DNA from: Bacteroidota bacterium
Lineage (GTDB): Bacteria; Bacteroidota; Bacteroidia; Palsa-965
NCBI GenBank assembly: GCA_003153435.1
Contig: PLYR01000049.1
Location: forward strand, 1-39,889
Reading direction: 5' to 3'
DNA: 39,889 nucleotides
The notes beneath the pieces were generated by a model. It had not been told where the DNA came from. It ran no database searches and saw only the letters and a list, made by a program, of their open reading frames with translations. Both the position numbers and the translations under genes were made by a program. This document shows positions 24,270 to 32,375 of this stretch, one piece after another; position 1 is the stretch's first letter; each line of letters begins with the position of its first letter.

Positions 24270-25605
24270 CCCTTGTAATTTTTTCAAATCTCCATAAAAG
24301 GCCAAGCGCGGAAAAACTGAGTCCTATGATGAACCCGTACCAGACCCCAGTAACACCCAATCCAAAATAGAGGCCAAGGAAATAACTGGAAGGAAGCCCA
24401 ATAACCCAATAAGCAACCAGGGTTAGAATAGTCGGAAATTTGGTATCATTCATGCCTCTCAAGGCCCCAAGACCCACCACCTGAATTCCATCTGAGAGCT
24501 GAAAAAACGCTGCAATTATTAATAAGCCTGAAGCAATTTTGAGTACTTGGGGGTCTTCACTCAGAACAGCCGCAAGGCTATCGCGGCATAAGATAAAAAG
24601 GACTGCACAGAAAAGCATTAATGCCGCCACGAGCATCAACCCTGAAAATCCTGCTTTTCTCACTTCCTGTAAATTCTTTCTTCCGGATTCATTGCCCACC
24701 CTGACCGCTACAGCGGCGCTTAGGCCGCTTGCAAACATATATGTACAAGCTGCTATAGTCAATGCAACCTGGTGGGCTGCTTGTTTGACGGTGCCCAGGG
24801 TTCCCACCATTAACCCTGCAAAGCTAAAAGCCCCTACTTCAAATATAAACTGAAGGCCAATAGGAATACCGGTAAGGAGAATTTCACCGATAACCTTCCA
24901 GGAAACCCCTTTCATCTTAAAGCCTTCCCGGTATATTTGGAATGAAGGTTTGAAATAAATATAAAGAAGCATTCCCAGTCCCATTGCTACCCTGGCAAAA
25001 AAACTACCCCAGCAGGCTCCCATCACACCCATTGGACGAAATCCGAAATGCCCGAAAATGAGGGCATAATTAAAGAGGACATTCAAAAGGTTTCCTCCAA
25101 GGCTCACGACCATAGCCATTCGAGTATCACTCAGACCTTCCGCAAACTGTTTACAGGCAGAAAAAAGGCTTAATGGTACGAGAGAAAAGATCATCACATT
25201 CATGAATGGGATAGCAATTTCAACCACATCTGGATCCTGATTGAGGTGGCGAAGCAGAGGGGAGACAAATAATAAGAAAAGGAATAAAACAACTCCGGTT
25301 AATACACTTACGAGAATCCCATTCCGGAGGAGTTCGGTAATCCTTCCAGGTTTCTTTGCCCCATCTGCTGCGGCTACCAGCGGTGTAATGCCAAACCCTA
25401 CTCCAAGAGCAAAACAAAGGACGAGCATATACAGACTGTTCGTGATATTCATAGCAGCCTGGGCACGTGATCCAATACCCTCGATATGCCCAACCATGGC
25501 CGTATCGACAAATCCGACCATCATGTGACCAAGCTGCCCGAAACAAACAGGCAATGCAAGATTTATTGTTTTACGGATATGATAAGAATAGGAATGAACC
25601 TGCAT
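24247..25605 (-). CDS. MATE family multidrug efflux transporter (NorM-like)
   Basis: The 452-residue protein has about 12 membrane segments in two homologous halves, the normal length for MATE exporters. Family features include NLALPVCFGQLGHMMVGFVDTAMVGHI at the start, FGITPLVAAADGA, and the mirrored LQFIFEVGAFSFAGLMVGTLG with AAHQVAL and RVGNESG in the second half. MATE proteins export cationic drugs or metabolites in exchange for sodium or protons. It is the last gene of a minus-strand set with DUF523 (24-base gap) and TPM (20-base gap). A near-consensus TACCTTTA box at 25614-25621 may give it an extra promoter. Its 3' end overlaps the DinB gene by 23 bases. Confidence 0.93.
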   Translation of the reverse strand: MQVHSYSYHIRKTINLALPVCFGQLGHMMVGFVDTAMVGHIEGIGSRAQAAMNITNSLYMLVLCFALGVGFGITPLVAAADGAKKPGRITELLRNGILVSVLTGVVLFLFLLFVSPLLRHLNQDPDVVEIAIPFMNVMIFSLVPLSLFSACKQFAEGLSDTRMAMVVSLGGNLLNVLFNYALIFGHFGFRPMGVMGACWGSFFARVAMGLGMLLYIYFKPSFQIYREGFKMKGVSWKVIGEILLTGIPIGLQFIFEVGAFSFAGLMVGTLGTVKQAAHQVALTIAACTYMFASGLSAAVAVRVGNESGRKNLQEVRKAGFSGLMLVAALMLFCAVLFILCRDSLAAVLSEDPQVLKIASGLLIIAAFFQLSDGIQVVGLGALRGMNDTKFPTILTLVAYWVIGLPSSYFLGLYFGLGVTGVWYGFIIGLSFSALGLLWRFEKITRVNPDTSI

Positions 25606-25629
25606 AAGGGGGGTAAAGGTAAGGGATAT

Positions 25630-26268
25630 CTAACCCTTCCCGTGGAAATAATTTCTGTACCAGTCAGTCTCATGAAAGTCCAAGGCTTGTTGCTGGACAA
25701 TGTGCGTTGGGTCAAGCTTTTTGAAAAAATGTTCAAGAGTCTGGTAATCGCGCTGCGAGATAACCTGAAATCCGTTTCGGATTAATAATGCAGCACAAAC
25801 ACCAGGGCCTTCCCTGTAATGAGTCAGTTCAGACTTTCGATGTCCATTATAGATCACCTGAGTGCCACAGGCTGCGCTGGTGTCTGTTAGTATTGCCAGG
25901 TGGACCTGATGTTGGGTCGCAAGAGCAAGCATCCTTTCGGCAGCATGAATCATTGCGGCAGTCCAATCCTTCCCTGACTCTGTTATAACTTTGGCTTTGC
26001 CGGATAGTACATCGAACCCATCTCCCCCATGAATATTACAAAGTTCCCTGGGTGTTCCGAAAGAAAAATCTTCTGGACAGAAGCTATGGGCATGAAGATT
26101 TTTGTTAGCAAGTAATTTGAGCATGATCGGGTATTCGCCATAGGAAGTACCATCAAATCCGCACAGTGTACCGCTTAGACAGGAGCTTACCATCACATGA
26201 ATCGGATTTTCCTGGCTTGGATCCGGAAGGTTGTCTATATAATTACGGATTCTCTGATGTTTGTCCAT
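25630..26268 (-). CDS. DUF523 family protein
   Basis: The 212-residue cytoplasmic protein carries the DUF523 cysteine pattern: SCLSGTLCGFDG (Cys30, Cys36), SFCPEDFSFGTPRE (Cys64) and a later SAACGTQVIY. The arrangement suggests bound metal or an iron-sulfur centre. No reaction is established that I know of. Residues 155-212 extend past the DUF523 core with a helical tail (TLEHFFKKLDPTHI). It lies between the TPM gene (20 bases upstream) and the MATE gene (24 bases downstream), all on the minus strand, probably as one operon. The neighbours do not give a clear shared pathway. Confidence 0.82.
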   Translation of the reverse strand: MDKHQRIRNYIDNLPDPSQENPIHVMVSSCLSGTLCGFDGTSYGEYPIMLKLLANKNLHAHSFCPEDFSFGTPRELCNIHGGDGFDVLSGKAKVITESGKDWTAAMIHAAERMLALATQHQVHLAILTDTSAACGTQVIYNGHRKSELTHYREGPGVCAALLIRNGFQVISQRDYQTLEHFFKKLDPTHIVQQQALDFHETDWYRNYFHGKG

Positions 26269-26288
26269 GCTTCTGGGAGAAACGTCTT

Positions 26289-26849
26289 TTATTTCATTTC
26301 AAGAATGCGTATTATTTCAGTAACGCCGTCAATCATTCCTTTGCCTGGATTTCCGGCTTTGAATGAAGGAATCATTAACTCATTGACAATCTTATGACAG
26401 AGAGCATTATTCAGTTTCTTCTCAATTCCCAGACCAGTGGCAATCCTCACTTCACGGAGTGCTTTGCTATAGATAATGGTTACACCGTTGTTTTTATCTT
26501 TGTCGCCCACCCCCCATGCATTTGAAAGGTCTCTGGTGAAATCTGCCATATAGGCATAAGGAGCTATACTCGAAATGGTTACAATGGATATCTGATTTGT
26601 AGTTTTGTTATTGTGATCTACGATTAGCTTCGTGAGCCTGGCTTCGGTGGCACTGTCGAGTACTTCCTCGAAATCATTGACCCAACCTATGGCATCCGGA
26701 AATTTTGACGTGTCAGCAGCAGCCTTTGTATTTTGATGTGTTTTGGCCGGACTGCCGGTTTGTGCTTCAGTGATAGAAGCGAATGCTCCAAAAATAAGAA
26801 AGAGAAAAATGTATTTCAGGAAAAATGAGTTGTGAATATTTGTGTTCAT
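26289..26849 (-). CDS. TPM domain protein, secreted
   Basis: The 186-residue product has a signal peptide (hydrophobic run to SITEAQ) and a single TPM (DUF477) domain: WVNDFEEVLDSATEARL, TTNQISIVTISS, LSNAWGVGDKDKNNGVTIIYS, REVRIATGLGIEKKL and GMIDGVTEIIRIL. The domain is known from thylakoid TLP18.3 acid phosphatase and from envelope proteins of unknown role. The C-terminal membrane helix and glycine-rich tail found on many bacterial TPM proteins are absent, so this one should be soluble in the periplasm. A near-consensus box TAAATTCG on the minus strand at 26880-26887 could be its promoter. It heads the TPM-DUF523-MATE set. Confidence 0.88.
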   Translation of the reverse strand: MNTNIHNSFFLKYIFLFLIFGAFASITEAQTGSPAKTHQNTKAAADTSKFPDAIGWVNDFEEVLDSATEARLTKLIVDHNNKTTNQISIVTISSIAPYAYMADFTRDLSNAWGVGDKDKNNGVTIIYSKALREVRIATGLGIEKKLNNALCHKIVNELMIPSFKAGNPGKGMIDGVTEIIRILEMK

Positions 26850-26929
26850 TTTGAAGAATCGAATAAAGTTTAGCTTGTACGAATTTACGTATTTATACCA
26901 GATGATTGTAGCTTTCCTGGATTGTTAAA

Positions 26930-29053
26930 TCAAAATTTCATTCTCAGGTTACACTGTACTTCAGATTTGTGCCGTCCGTTAATTTGATTAAGAGTACCAA
27001 TACCTATTACCTGGCGGTCGTCATAAAAGGTACGTGTAAAACTCAGGGATATCTGAATTTTCCGAAAAGTTTTGGTCTGTATCAAACCGGTGAACCGGCT
27101 TCCTCTGCCTGAATAAGATGGGGTGGAATAGGTTCCTGGAACTCCTTGTTCATAAGCATAGATCCTTGTGTTACCTGAGGGAGTATCAAAAATAGTATAA
27201 GATCCGGTAAGGGAAAAAGGGCGTTTCTTTGGCTTAATGCTAAAAGAAGCAGAAAGCAAGAAGCCCTGTTCGAGTGATTGAACACTGTCTGTCTTCCAGA
27301 TTAACTCCACCCGGGTTTTTAAACGAATGACAGTACTTGGTTGGGTTATTATGTTTAGACGATAATTGGTCTGGATTCCGGGAAGTGGGAAATTGATTTC
27401 ATCGGGATCATTCGCAGCTGGAGGATCAAGAGCGGAAAGCTTCCTTCTGAAAAACAAATAAATTTCAGTTCGCTTATCCGGGTTCCAGGAAATTTTTGCA
27501 AAGAAATCATTCCCGGTAACAGGTGCATCAACCCTGTATTTCAACCAGGGGTAGGAGACGTAGTCACAAAAAACGGAGATGCTTAACTGGCTTCGGGGTT
27601 TTAGCGTCAATCCCCAATAAATACCCTGTTCATTACTCGTTTTACCACCTTCAGAGAATGCATTTGAAAAGAAACTATGATATGCAGGTGAGTAGTTCCT
27701 GTAAAGAATCGTAAAGCTCATCCGGGGATCGGCTGCTACTAATACTCCCTGAAGAAATGCGGTATTTGGATGTTCTCTCTGGTCTTTGCTCAGGGCTCCT
27801 TCCCCAAAAAAAATCAAGTTTCGGATCACCAGATTATAATCGGCCCCAGCATTCATTAATTCCTTTCCTCTGAATTCAAAAAGGTTGTAGGGTACAGGTT
27901 TCGGTTCCACATCGGCACCAAATCGTGTTTGCATTGCGGTAACACCCATCACTAATTTATGAAGAGAGAGAGCAAGATGACCTCCGGCAGTTTCCTCTGG
28001 AAGTGTATTCGCACTTTGAAGCTCAGAAGGGGTAGCATGAATTCCTGTAGTTTGAATAGTGCGTACGGTCATTACCTTGCCTCCTATGCTGGTATCACTC
28101 ACCGTAGCATCGAGCAGTTTATAAGAATAGAAAGCAGTTGCTTCCAGTAATCCGAACCGCAGGCTCACACCACCACCCCTAAGGTTTCTGGTTTTTGATG
28201 AAGAAGTATATGGCTTTAATCCTGCTCCGGTTCGCTCCACTATACAGGCTTCCGCTGTTTTGGAAAGCGCCAGTCCCGACCAGGCTACGAGGCCTTGCCC
28301 GAAACTCATTGCAAAATCACCGAAAGCAAGGGCCTTGATTATGCCTTTTGTTTGAATAAAAAGATGCATTGAATAAAAATCAAACCCTTTACCAGACTGG
28401 CCAACCGAAAAACGTTCTCCAGGGTCTTTTCGTCCGCTAAATCCTAGACTGGTAAGATTGGGAATACTTGATTGATATGATGCTAATACCTGATCGGGAC
28501 TGCCGACAAAGCGGGAACCAGAATTAGCGGATCGGGAGTTAGGAAGAGTGTATCCCTTTTGTGTTTCCAGTACTCTTGCATACCTCAAATCGAATTGTTG
28601 AGAGGTGTTTTTGAGAAGGTCCTTCAAGCTCTGGTATGTATCGGATTCCCGTGTGATGACACGAACATAAGGAAGAATCGTCCGAATGCTAGGAATATCA
28701 AAATACTCAATAGACTGTAATTCATAAATGCTGAGCAGTGGGCCATTGATATGTATATGTTCCAGTAAGGCATTTATTTGAATCGGATTAAGTAATCCAA
28801 GTTCCTGTAAACCTTCCTTCCCAGCAGTATTAATGTTGAGCTGATGATTCCTAAAATAGACCAGGTTCTCAAACAGCTCGCTGTAATCTTCATCTTCTGC
28901 GCCGCTAGCCTCACTTTGCATCTCCAAGTTCTCCTGCATCACTTCGGTGAGCATGTATTCTGGCTCCTTCAGAATAAGGGAATCTACCTGGGCATGCACC
29001 GATTGAAAGGAAAACTCAATTATCAAACAAACAACAAACCGGAATGTTCTCAT
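26930..29053 (-). CDS. Helix-hairpin-helix outer-membrane barrel-like protein
   Basis: The 707-residue protein has a signal peptide (to VHAQ), an acidic linker and a ComEA-like helix-hairpin-helix region at about residues 72-131 (LNINTAGKEGLQELGLLNPIQ, then SIYELQSIEYFDIPSIRTI). The remaining 570 residues are rich in aromatic, alternating beta-strand segments such as GFDFYSMHLFIQTKG and QISLSFTRTFYDDRQ, as expected for a large outer-membrane barrel ending in a basic phenylalanine (CNLRMKF). Proteins of this kind occur in many Bacteroidota, and their function is not known to me. The start codon overlaps the upstream gene stop (ATGA), so it is translationally coupled to the barrel-like protein at 29050-29883. 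Confidence 0.78.
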   Translation of the reverse strand: MRTFRFVVCLIIEFSFQSVHAQVDSLILKEPEYMLTEVMQENLEMQSEASGAEDEDYSELFENLVYFRNHQLNINTAGKEGLQELGLLNPIQINALLEHIHINGPLLSIYELQSIEYFDIPSIRTILPYVRVITRESDTYQSLKDLLKNTSQQFDLRYARVLETQKGYTLPNSRSANSGSRFVGSPDQVLASYQSSIPNLTSLGFSGRKDPGERFSVGQSGKGFDFYSMHLFIQTKGIIKALAFGDFAMSFGQGLVAWSGLALSKTAEACIVERTGAGLKPYTSSSKTRNLRGGGVSLRFGLLEATAFYSYKLLDATVSDTSIGGKVMTVRTIQTTGIHATPSELQSANTLPEETAGGHLALSLHKLVMGVTAMQTRFGADVEPKPVPYNLFEFRGKELMNAGADYNLVIRNLIFFGEGALSKDQREHPNTAFLQGVLVAADPRMSFTILYRNYSPAYHSFFSNAFSEGGKTSNEQGIYWGLTLKPRSQLSISVFCDYVSYPWLKYRVDAPVTGNDFFAKISWNPDKRTEIYLFFRRKLSALDPPAANDPDEINFPLPGIQTNYRLNIITQPSTVIRLKTRVELIWKTDSVQSLEQGFLLSASFSIKPKKRPFSLTGSYTIFDTPSGNTRIYAYEQGVPGTYSTPSYSGRGSRFTGLIQTKTFRKIQISLSFTRTFYDDRQVIGIGTLNQINGRHKSEVQCNLRMKF

Positions 29054-29883
29054 GCCTTTGGATTGAAAACATAACCGATGCTAATCCCAGTATTAAATCC
29101 CAGAATTGGGTGTAAGGAGACAACAGTATCAATAATTAAATTCTTCATCCGGAATCCGGCTCCGAAGCAGAACATGGTTGGGTTGCCGTTGAGGCCTGCT
29201 CTGACAATCAGACTTTGAACAAGGGAATATTCAAATCCTCCGCGGAAAATGGGTAGATTAGCGTTGTCTTTTTCTGTTTCTGCCGCGAGATTAATTTTTT
29301 GGGAAAGGCAGTACAGCAACCCTGCACGCAGGACAGTTGGATAACGTTCATCATTATATTCCGCAAGAGACGTCCGGGTTGGGTTATTGAGATGCAGACC
29401 CAGTTTGAGATTTTTGGATAGGAGGACTTCCAATCCCAGTTCTCCCGCAACTGCATTTCTTGTTCCATAGCCTTCTGCAATACCCGTGCGCAGGTAATCA
29501 AGCTGCATTCCGGCAGAACAATGTGAGCCTATCTTCAGTGCATAAGCAAGTCCGATTTTATTTTCCTGATAATCTTGAGACCCAAAGGAGGAAAGATTGA
29601 GTCCGATGGTTCCCTTGTATAAAGGAATCGCATATGCTACTCCTCCGGTCTGTAAATCGGTTAACCCGAAAGGGACTTCAAAGGAAGAGGAGAGCTCGGT
29701 TTTTTTGATAAAGGCTAATCCGGCCTGATTATGTCTGGTACACCAGACATCTTCAAGGCAGAGGCCGGCATCACCCATTCCTGCCGCACGGGCTCCACCT
29801 GCCAGGTTGTCGTTGCCAGCGGTTAAGCTATTCAAGCCAAAAACAAGAAGGAGCAGTAAGGGGCAGATTGCTCTTGATTGCAT
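29050..29883 (-). CDS. PorV/PorQ-like outer-membrane protein
   Basis: The 277-residue product has a signal peptide (to SLTAG) and then the sequence GGARAAGMGDAGLCLEDVWCTRHNQAGLA. That start is typical of the PorV/PorQ and FadL-like barrels of Bacteroidota, in which an N-terminal plug precedes the first strands. Regular amphipathic strands follow, and the protein ends GISIGYVFNPKA. PorV and PorQ serve type IX secretion, but this protein is shorter than PorV, and the T9SS core genes are not in the window, so a role in T9SS is unproven. It is the first gene of a coupled two-gene unit with the helix-hairpin-helix barrel protein (4-base ATGA overlap), which implies the two are made in matched amounts. 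Confidence 0.7.
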   Translation of the reverse strand: MQSRAICPLLLLLVFGLNSLTAGNDNLAGGARAAGMGDAGLCLEDVWCTRHNQAGLAFIKKTELSSSFEVPFGLTDLQTGGVAYAIPLYKGTIGLNLSSFGSQDYQENKIGLAYALKIGSHCSAGMQLDYLRTGIAEGYGTRNAVAGELGLEVLLSKNLKLGLHLNNPTRTSLAEYNDERYPTVLRAGLLYCLSQKINLAAETEKDNANLPIFRGGFEYSLVQSLIVRAGLNGNPTMFCFGAGFRMKNLIIDTVVSLHPILGFNTGISIGYVFNPKA

Positions 29884-30004
29884 GCTTATTCGTTTTTGGA
29901 CGAATTAAAGTGCAATCAACAGGAGTAGCAAATGGAGTTGGTGACTAATTTAAGTATTCGGTCATGAATTTCAGAGTTCGACTGAACTTCAAAATGTAAG
30001 TTGC

Positions 30005-30517
30005 TTATTCAACCCTATACTCGAATTTATGGCTTTTCAATTCCTCATTAGCCTTCAGAATCTTATTCTTCAATCCTTCTTTGAATTTGATGACCTTATT
30101 CAGCAGCTTATCATCTCCAGTTGCGAGAATCTGTACACTCAGGATTCCTGCATTCTGGCCTCCGTCTAAGCCTACGGTTGCAACCGGAATACCGGGAGGC
30201 ATCTGGACAATAGAGAGGAGAGAATCCCATCCATCAATTGAAATGCTGGATCGACAGGGAACCCCAATCACAGGAACAGGCGTGAGAGCAGCCACAACAC
30301 CAGGCAGATGGGCGGCACCTCCGGCTCCGGCAATGATTACACGAATGCCTCGCACGTGAGCTTTGCTTGCAAAATCCATCACCGCCTCGGGAACCCTGTG
30401 TGCGGAGAGGGCATTGATTTCGAAAGGAATCTGAAATTGGTCAAGGATTTTAGCTGCTTCCTGCATGACAGGCATGTCGGATGTGCTTCCCATGATGATA
30501 CTGACAAGTGGTTTCAT
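30005..30517 (-). CDS. purE: N5-carboxyaminoimidazole ribonucleotide mutase
   Basis: The 170-residue protein is a class I PurE. It shows IIMGSTSDMPVM (residues 7-18), the catalytic ALSAHRVPE (His40), and IAGAGGAAHLPGVVAALTPVPVIGVP, then SLLSIVQMPPGIPVATVGLDGGQNAG. PurE converts N5-CAIR to CAIR in purine synthesis and normally works with PurK, which is not in the window. The last 20 residues are a charged helix (LKNKILKANEELKSH) seen in longer PurE proteins. It diverges from hpt, a purine salvage gene, across a 106-base gap, placing synthesis and salvage side by side. I see no clear TAnnTTTG box for it. Confidence 0.95.
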   Translation of the reverse strand: MKPLVSIIMGSTSDMPVMQEAAKILDQFQIPFEINALSAHRVPEAVMDFASKAHVRGIRVIIAGAGGAAHLPGVVAALTPVPVIGVPCRSSISIDGWDSLLSIVQMPPGIPVATVGLDGGQNAGILSVQILATGDDKLLNKVIKFKEGLKNKILKANEELKSHKFEYRVE

Positions 30518-30602
30518 ATATGTGGAATTAGGGGTTTGTCGTGATTTAGGTCTGATTCGGGCATGAAATTACGAAATACTTAAGATTCTCATCCATTTTA
30601 AC

Positions 30603-30610
30603 TAGATTTG
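30603..30610 (+). promoter_or_regulatory. Bacteroidota -7 box for hpt
   Basis: TAGATTTG matches TAnnTTTG exactly. Transcription would begin near 30617, only about 7 bases before the start codon at 30624. Confidence 0.45.
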
Positions 30611-30623
30611 CCACCCTAAGCCT

Positions 30624-31157
30624 ATGAAAAGCATCCTGATACACAATAAAGCCTTCAAGCTTTATATCCGTGCCGAAGAAATCAAAGTAGCCATCTCTAA
30701 GATTGCCTCTCGTATGAATGCCGAGTTGAGGGATAAAAAACCGCTCTTTATCGCAGTTCTGAATGGCTCTTTTGTGTTCGCCGGGGACTTGCTCAGGCAA
30801 CTGAATTTGGAATGTGAGATATCTTTCGTCAAACTATCTTCCTATGAAGGGGTATCTAGCACCGGAAAAGTTAAAGAATTGATTGGATTAGACCGCGATA
30901 TTAAGGGACGGACCATCGTCGTCATTGAGGATATTGTAGACACCGGAGTAACGCTCGATATGCTCTACAATCAGCTTCAAGCCTGCGGCCCGGCTGAGAT
31001 CCGGACAGCTACTTTACTTTTTAAACCAGCCGCTTATACAAAAAGCATCAAGGTAGATTACCCCGCCATGGAAGTGCCAAATGACTTTCTGGTTGGGTAT
31101 GGACTGGATTACGATGGATTAGGCCGGAATTTGGGTGATATTTACAAAGCAGAGTGA
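30624..31157 (+). CDS. hpt: Hypoxanthine phosphoribosyltransferase
   Basis: The 177-residue protein is of usual length for bacterial HPRT. The PRPP-binding loop is VVIEDIVDTGVTL (residues 99-111, with Glu102, Asp103, Asp106, Thr107 and Gly108). It also has AVLNGSFVFAGDL, the flexible loop VKLSSYEGVSSTGKV, and the late VPNDFLVGYGLDYDG that closes on the purine ring. It salvages hypoxanthine or guanine to IMP or GMP in the cytoplasm. It is followed after 75 bases by adenylate kinase in the same direction. In some Bacteroidota these two domains are fused in one protein; here they are separate genes. Confidence 0.95.
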   Translation: MKSILIHNKAFKLYIRAEEIKVAISKIASRMNAELRDKKPLFIAVLNGSFVFAGDLLRQLNLECEISFVKLSSYEGVSSTGKVKELIGLDRDIKGRTIVVIEDIVDTGVTLDMLYNQLQACGPAEIRTATLLFKPAAYTKSIKVDYPAMEVPNDFLVGYGLDYDGLGRNLGDIYKAE

Positions 31158-31232
31158 CTTTTTCGAAAGGAAATTACTAATATTGTACGACCAATTTTAA
31201 AGTAAAACCACACAAATTAATCTCTCATTCAC

Positions 31233-32294
31233 ATGTTAAACATTGTTTTATTCGGTCCCCCAGGTGCTGGCAAAGGCACACAGTCGAAAAAACTGATTGA
31301 CAAGTATCATCTCATTCACCTTTCAACAGGTGATATTCTTCGGGCTGAAATTGAACAAGGTACCTATCTGGGTCTTGAAGCTAAACAACTCATGGATCAG
31401 GGTATCCTGGTTCCTGACCATATCGTAATAGGCATGATCCGGAGTAAACTGGACTATAATAAACATGCCAACGGTTTTATCTTTGATGGTTTTCCGCGTA
31501 CTATCGCCCAGGCTGAAGCACTTGATAAACTCCTTGCTGAGAGAAATACAACAATACACATGATGCTCGCGCTGGAGGTGGAGAAAGAAGAACTCCTGAA
31601 GCGGATGCTTGGACGTGCCATGGAATCAGACCGGGCAGATGATAAAGACACTGTGGTTCACCAAAGGAGAATCGATATTTACAATAAGGAAACTGCGCCT
31701 TTGAAAGATTTCTACTCTGCCCAGGGCAAATTCTATTCTGTCTACGGAGTAGGAAGCGTAGATGAAATATTTGATGAACTCTGTAGTGTCATAGACATGA
31801 GTCAGGGCAATGCACATGGGTCTCATTCTATTGTGGATGATTATCCCCGTCACTATAACCCTGTGGTGATTCATCCTGATTCACCAGAAGAAGCCAAGCA
31901 ACGCAAAGTGGCAGCAGAAAAAGAAATCAAAGCTGGATTCAATTCCAGGAAAGAAGAAACAGCCCCAGTACGGAACACCTTTGTTCCTAAGCCTGCAGCG
32001 AAAGCTCCGGCTAAACCGGAAGTCAAAAAGGCTTCACCAGCAAAGGCTGTTAAGAAAACCGCTCCTAAAAAAGTAGCACAGAAAAAGGTGGCAAAAAAGG
32101 TTGTTAAGAAAACTGCACCTAAGAAAGTAGCAAAAAAGGCAGCACCTAAGAAAACAGCACCCAAAAAGAAGGTTGTCGTCAAAGCAAAAAAAGCAAACCC
32201 TAAGAAAGCTTCCAAACCGGCCCCGAAAAAAGCAAGCAAGTCTGTGACCAAGAAGAAGGTTGCTAAACCTGCAAAGAAAAAGGGTAAACGTTAA
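31233..32294 (+). CDS. adk: Adenylate kinase with a long lysine-rich, histone H1-like C-terminal tail
   Basis: Residues 1-190 are a complete short-LID adenylate kinase: the P-loop GPPGAGKGT (8-16), STGDILR, GFIFDGFPRT, LGRAMESDRADD and VVHQRRIDIYN. It converts ATP and AMP to two ADP. A linker follows (about 191-250), and the last hundred residues are low-complexity repeats such as KKTAPKKVA and KKAAPKK. I count 42 lysines in residues 251-353, the rest mostly Ala, Pro and Val, as in histone H1 tails and bacterial AlgP or Hc1-like proteins. The tail is in frame with no break, and codons look native. It might hold the enzyme on DNA, RNA or polyphosphate (inference). A hairpin follows the stop. 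Confidence 0.95.
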   Translation: MLNIVLFGPPGAGKGTQSKKLIDKYHLIHLSTGDILRAEIEQGTYLGLEAKQLMDQGILVPDHIVIGMIRSKLDYNKHANGFIFDGFPRTIAQAEALDKLLAERNTTIHMMLALEVEKEELLKRMLGRAMESDRADDKDTVVHQRRIDIYNKETAPLKDFYSAQGKFYSVYGVGSVDEIFDELCSVIDMSQGNAHGSHSIVDDYPRHYNPVVIHPDSPEEAKQRKVAAEKEIKAGFNSRKEETAPVRNTFVPKPAAKAPAKPEVKKASPAKAVKKTAPKKVAQKKVAKKVVKKTAPKKVAKKAAPKKTAPKKKVVVKAKKANPKKASKPAPKKASKSVTKKKVAKPAKKKGKR

Positions 32295-32326
32295 GCCGGG
32301 AATTTTTCTGATAATATTCAATCACT

Positions 32327-32354
32327 TTAACCCCGGCCGTTAAGTCGGGGTTAA
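32327..32354 (+). terminator. Hairpin between adk and obg
   Basis: TTAACCCCG (32327-32335) pairs with CGGGGTTAA (32346-32354) around a 10-base loop. The following sequence (tcatttaagag) lacks a proper T-run, so it may be a weak terminator, an RNA stability element or a partial attenuator ahead of obg. Confidence 0.4.
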
Positions 32355-32375
32355 TCATTTAAGAGGGACAAAGCT

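Noticed and set aside
29974-29990. GTTCGACTG resembling a tRNA T-loop
   Set aside because: No flanking stems of correct spacing or anticodon arm can be drawn; it is part of a short AGTTC/GAACT inverted repeat only.
31871-32251. Long open frame on the minus strand opposite the adk tail, rich in Phe and Leu
   Set aside because: It is the complement of AAA/AAG and GCA/CCT-rich codons in the lysine tail; it has no family features and the plus-strand gene explains it.
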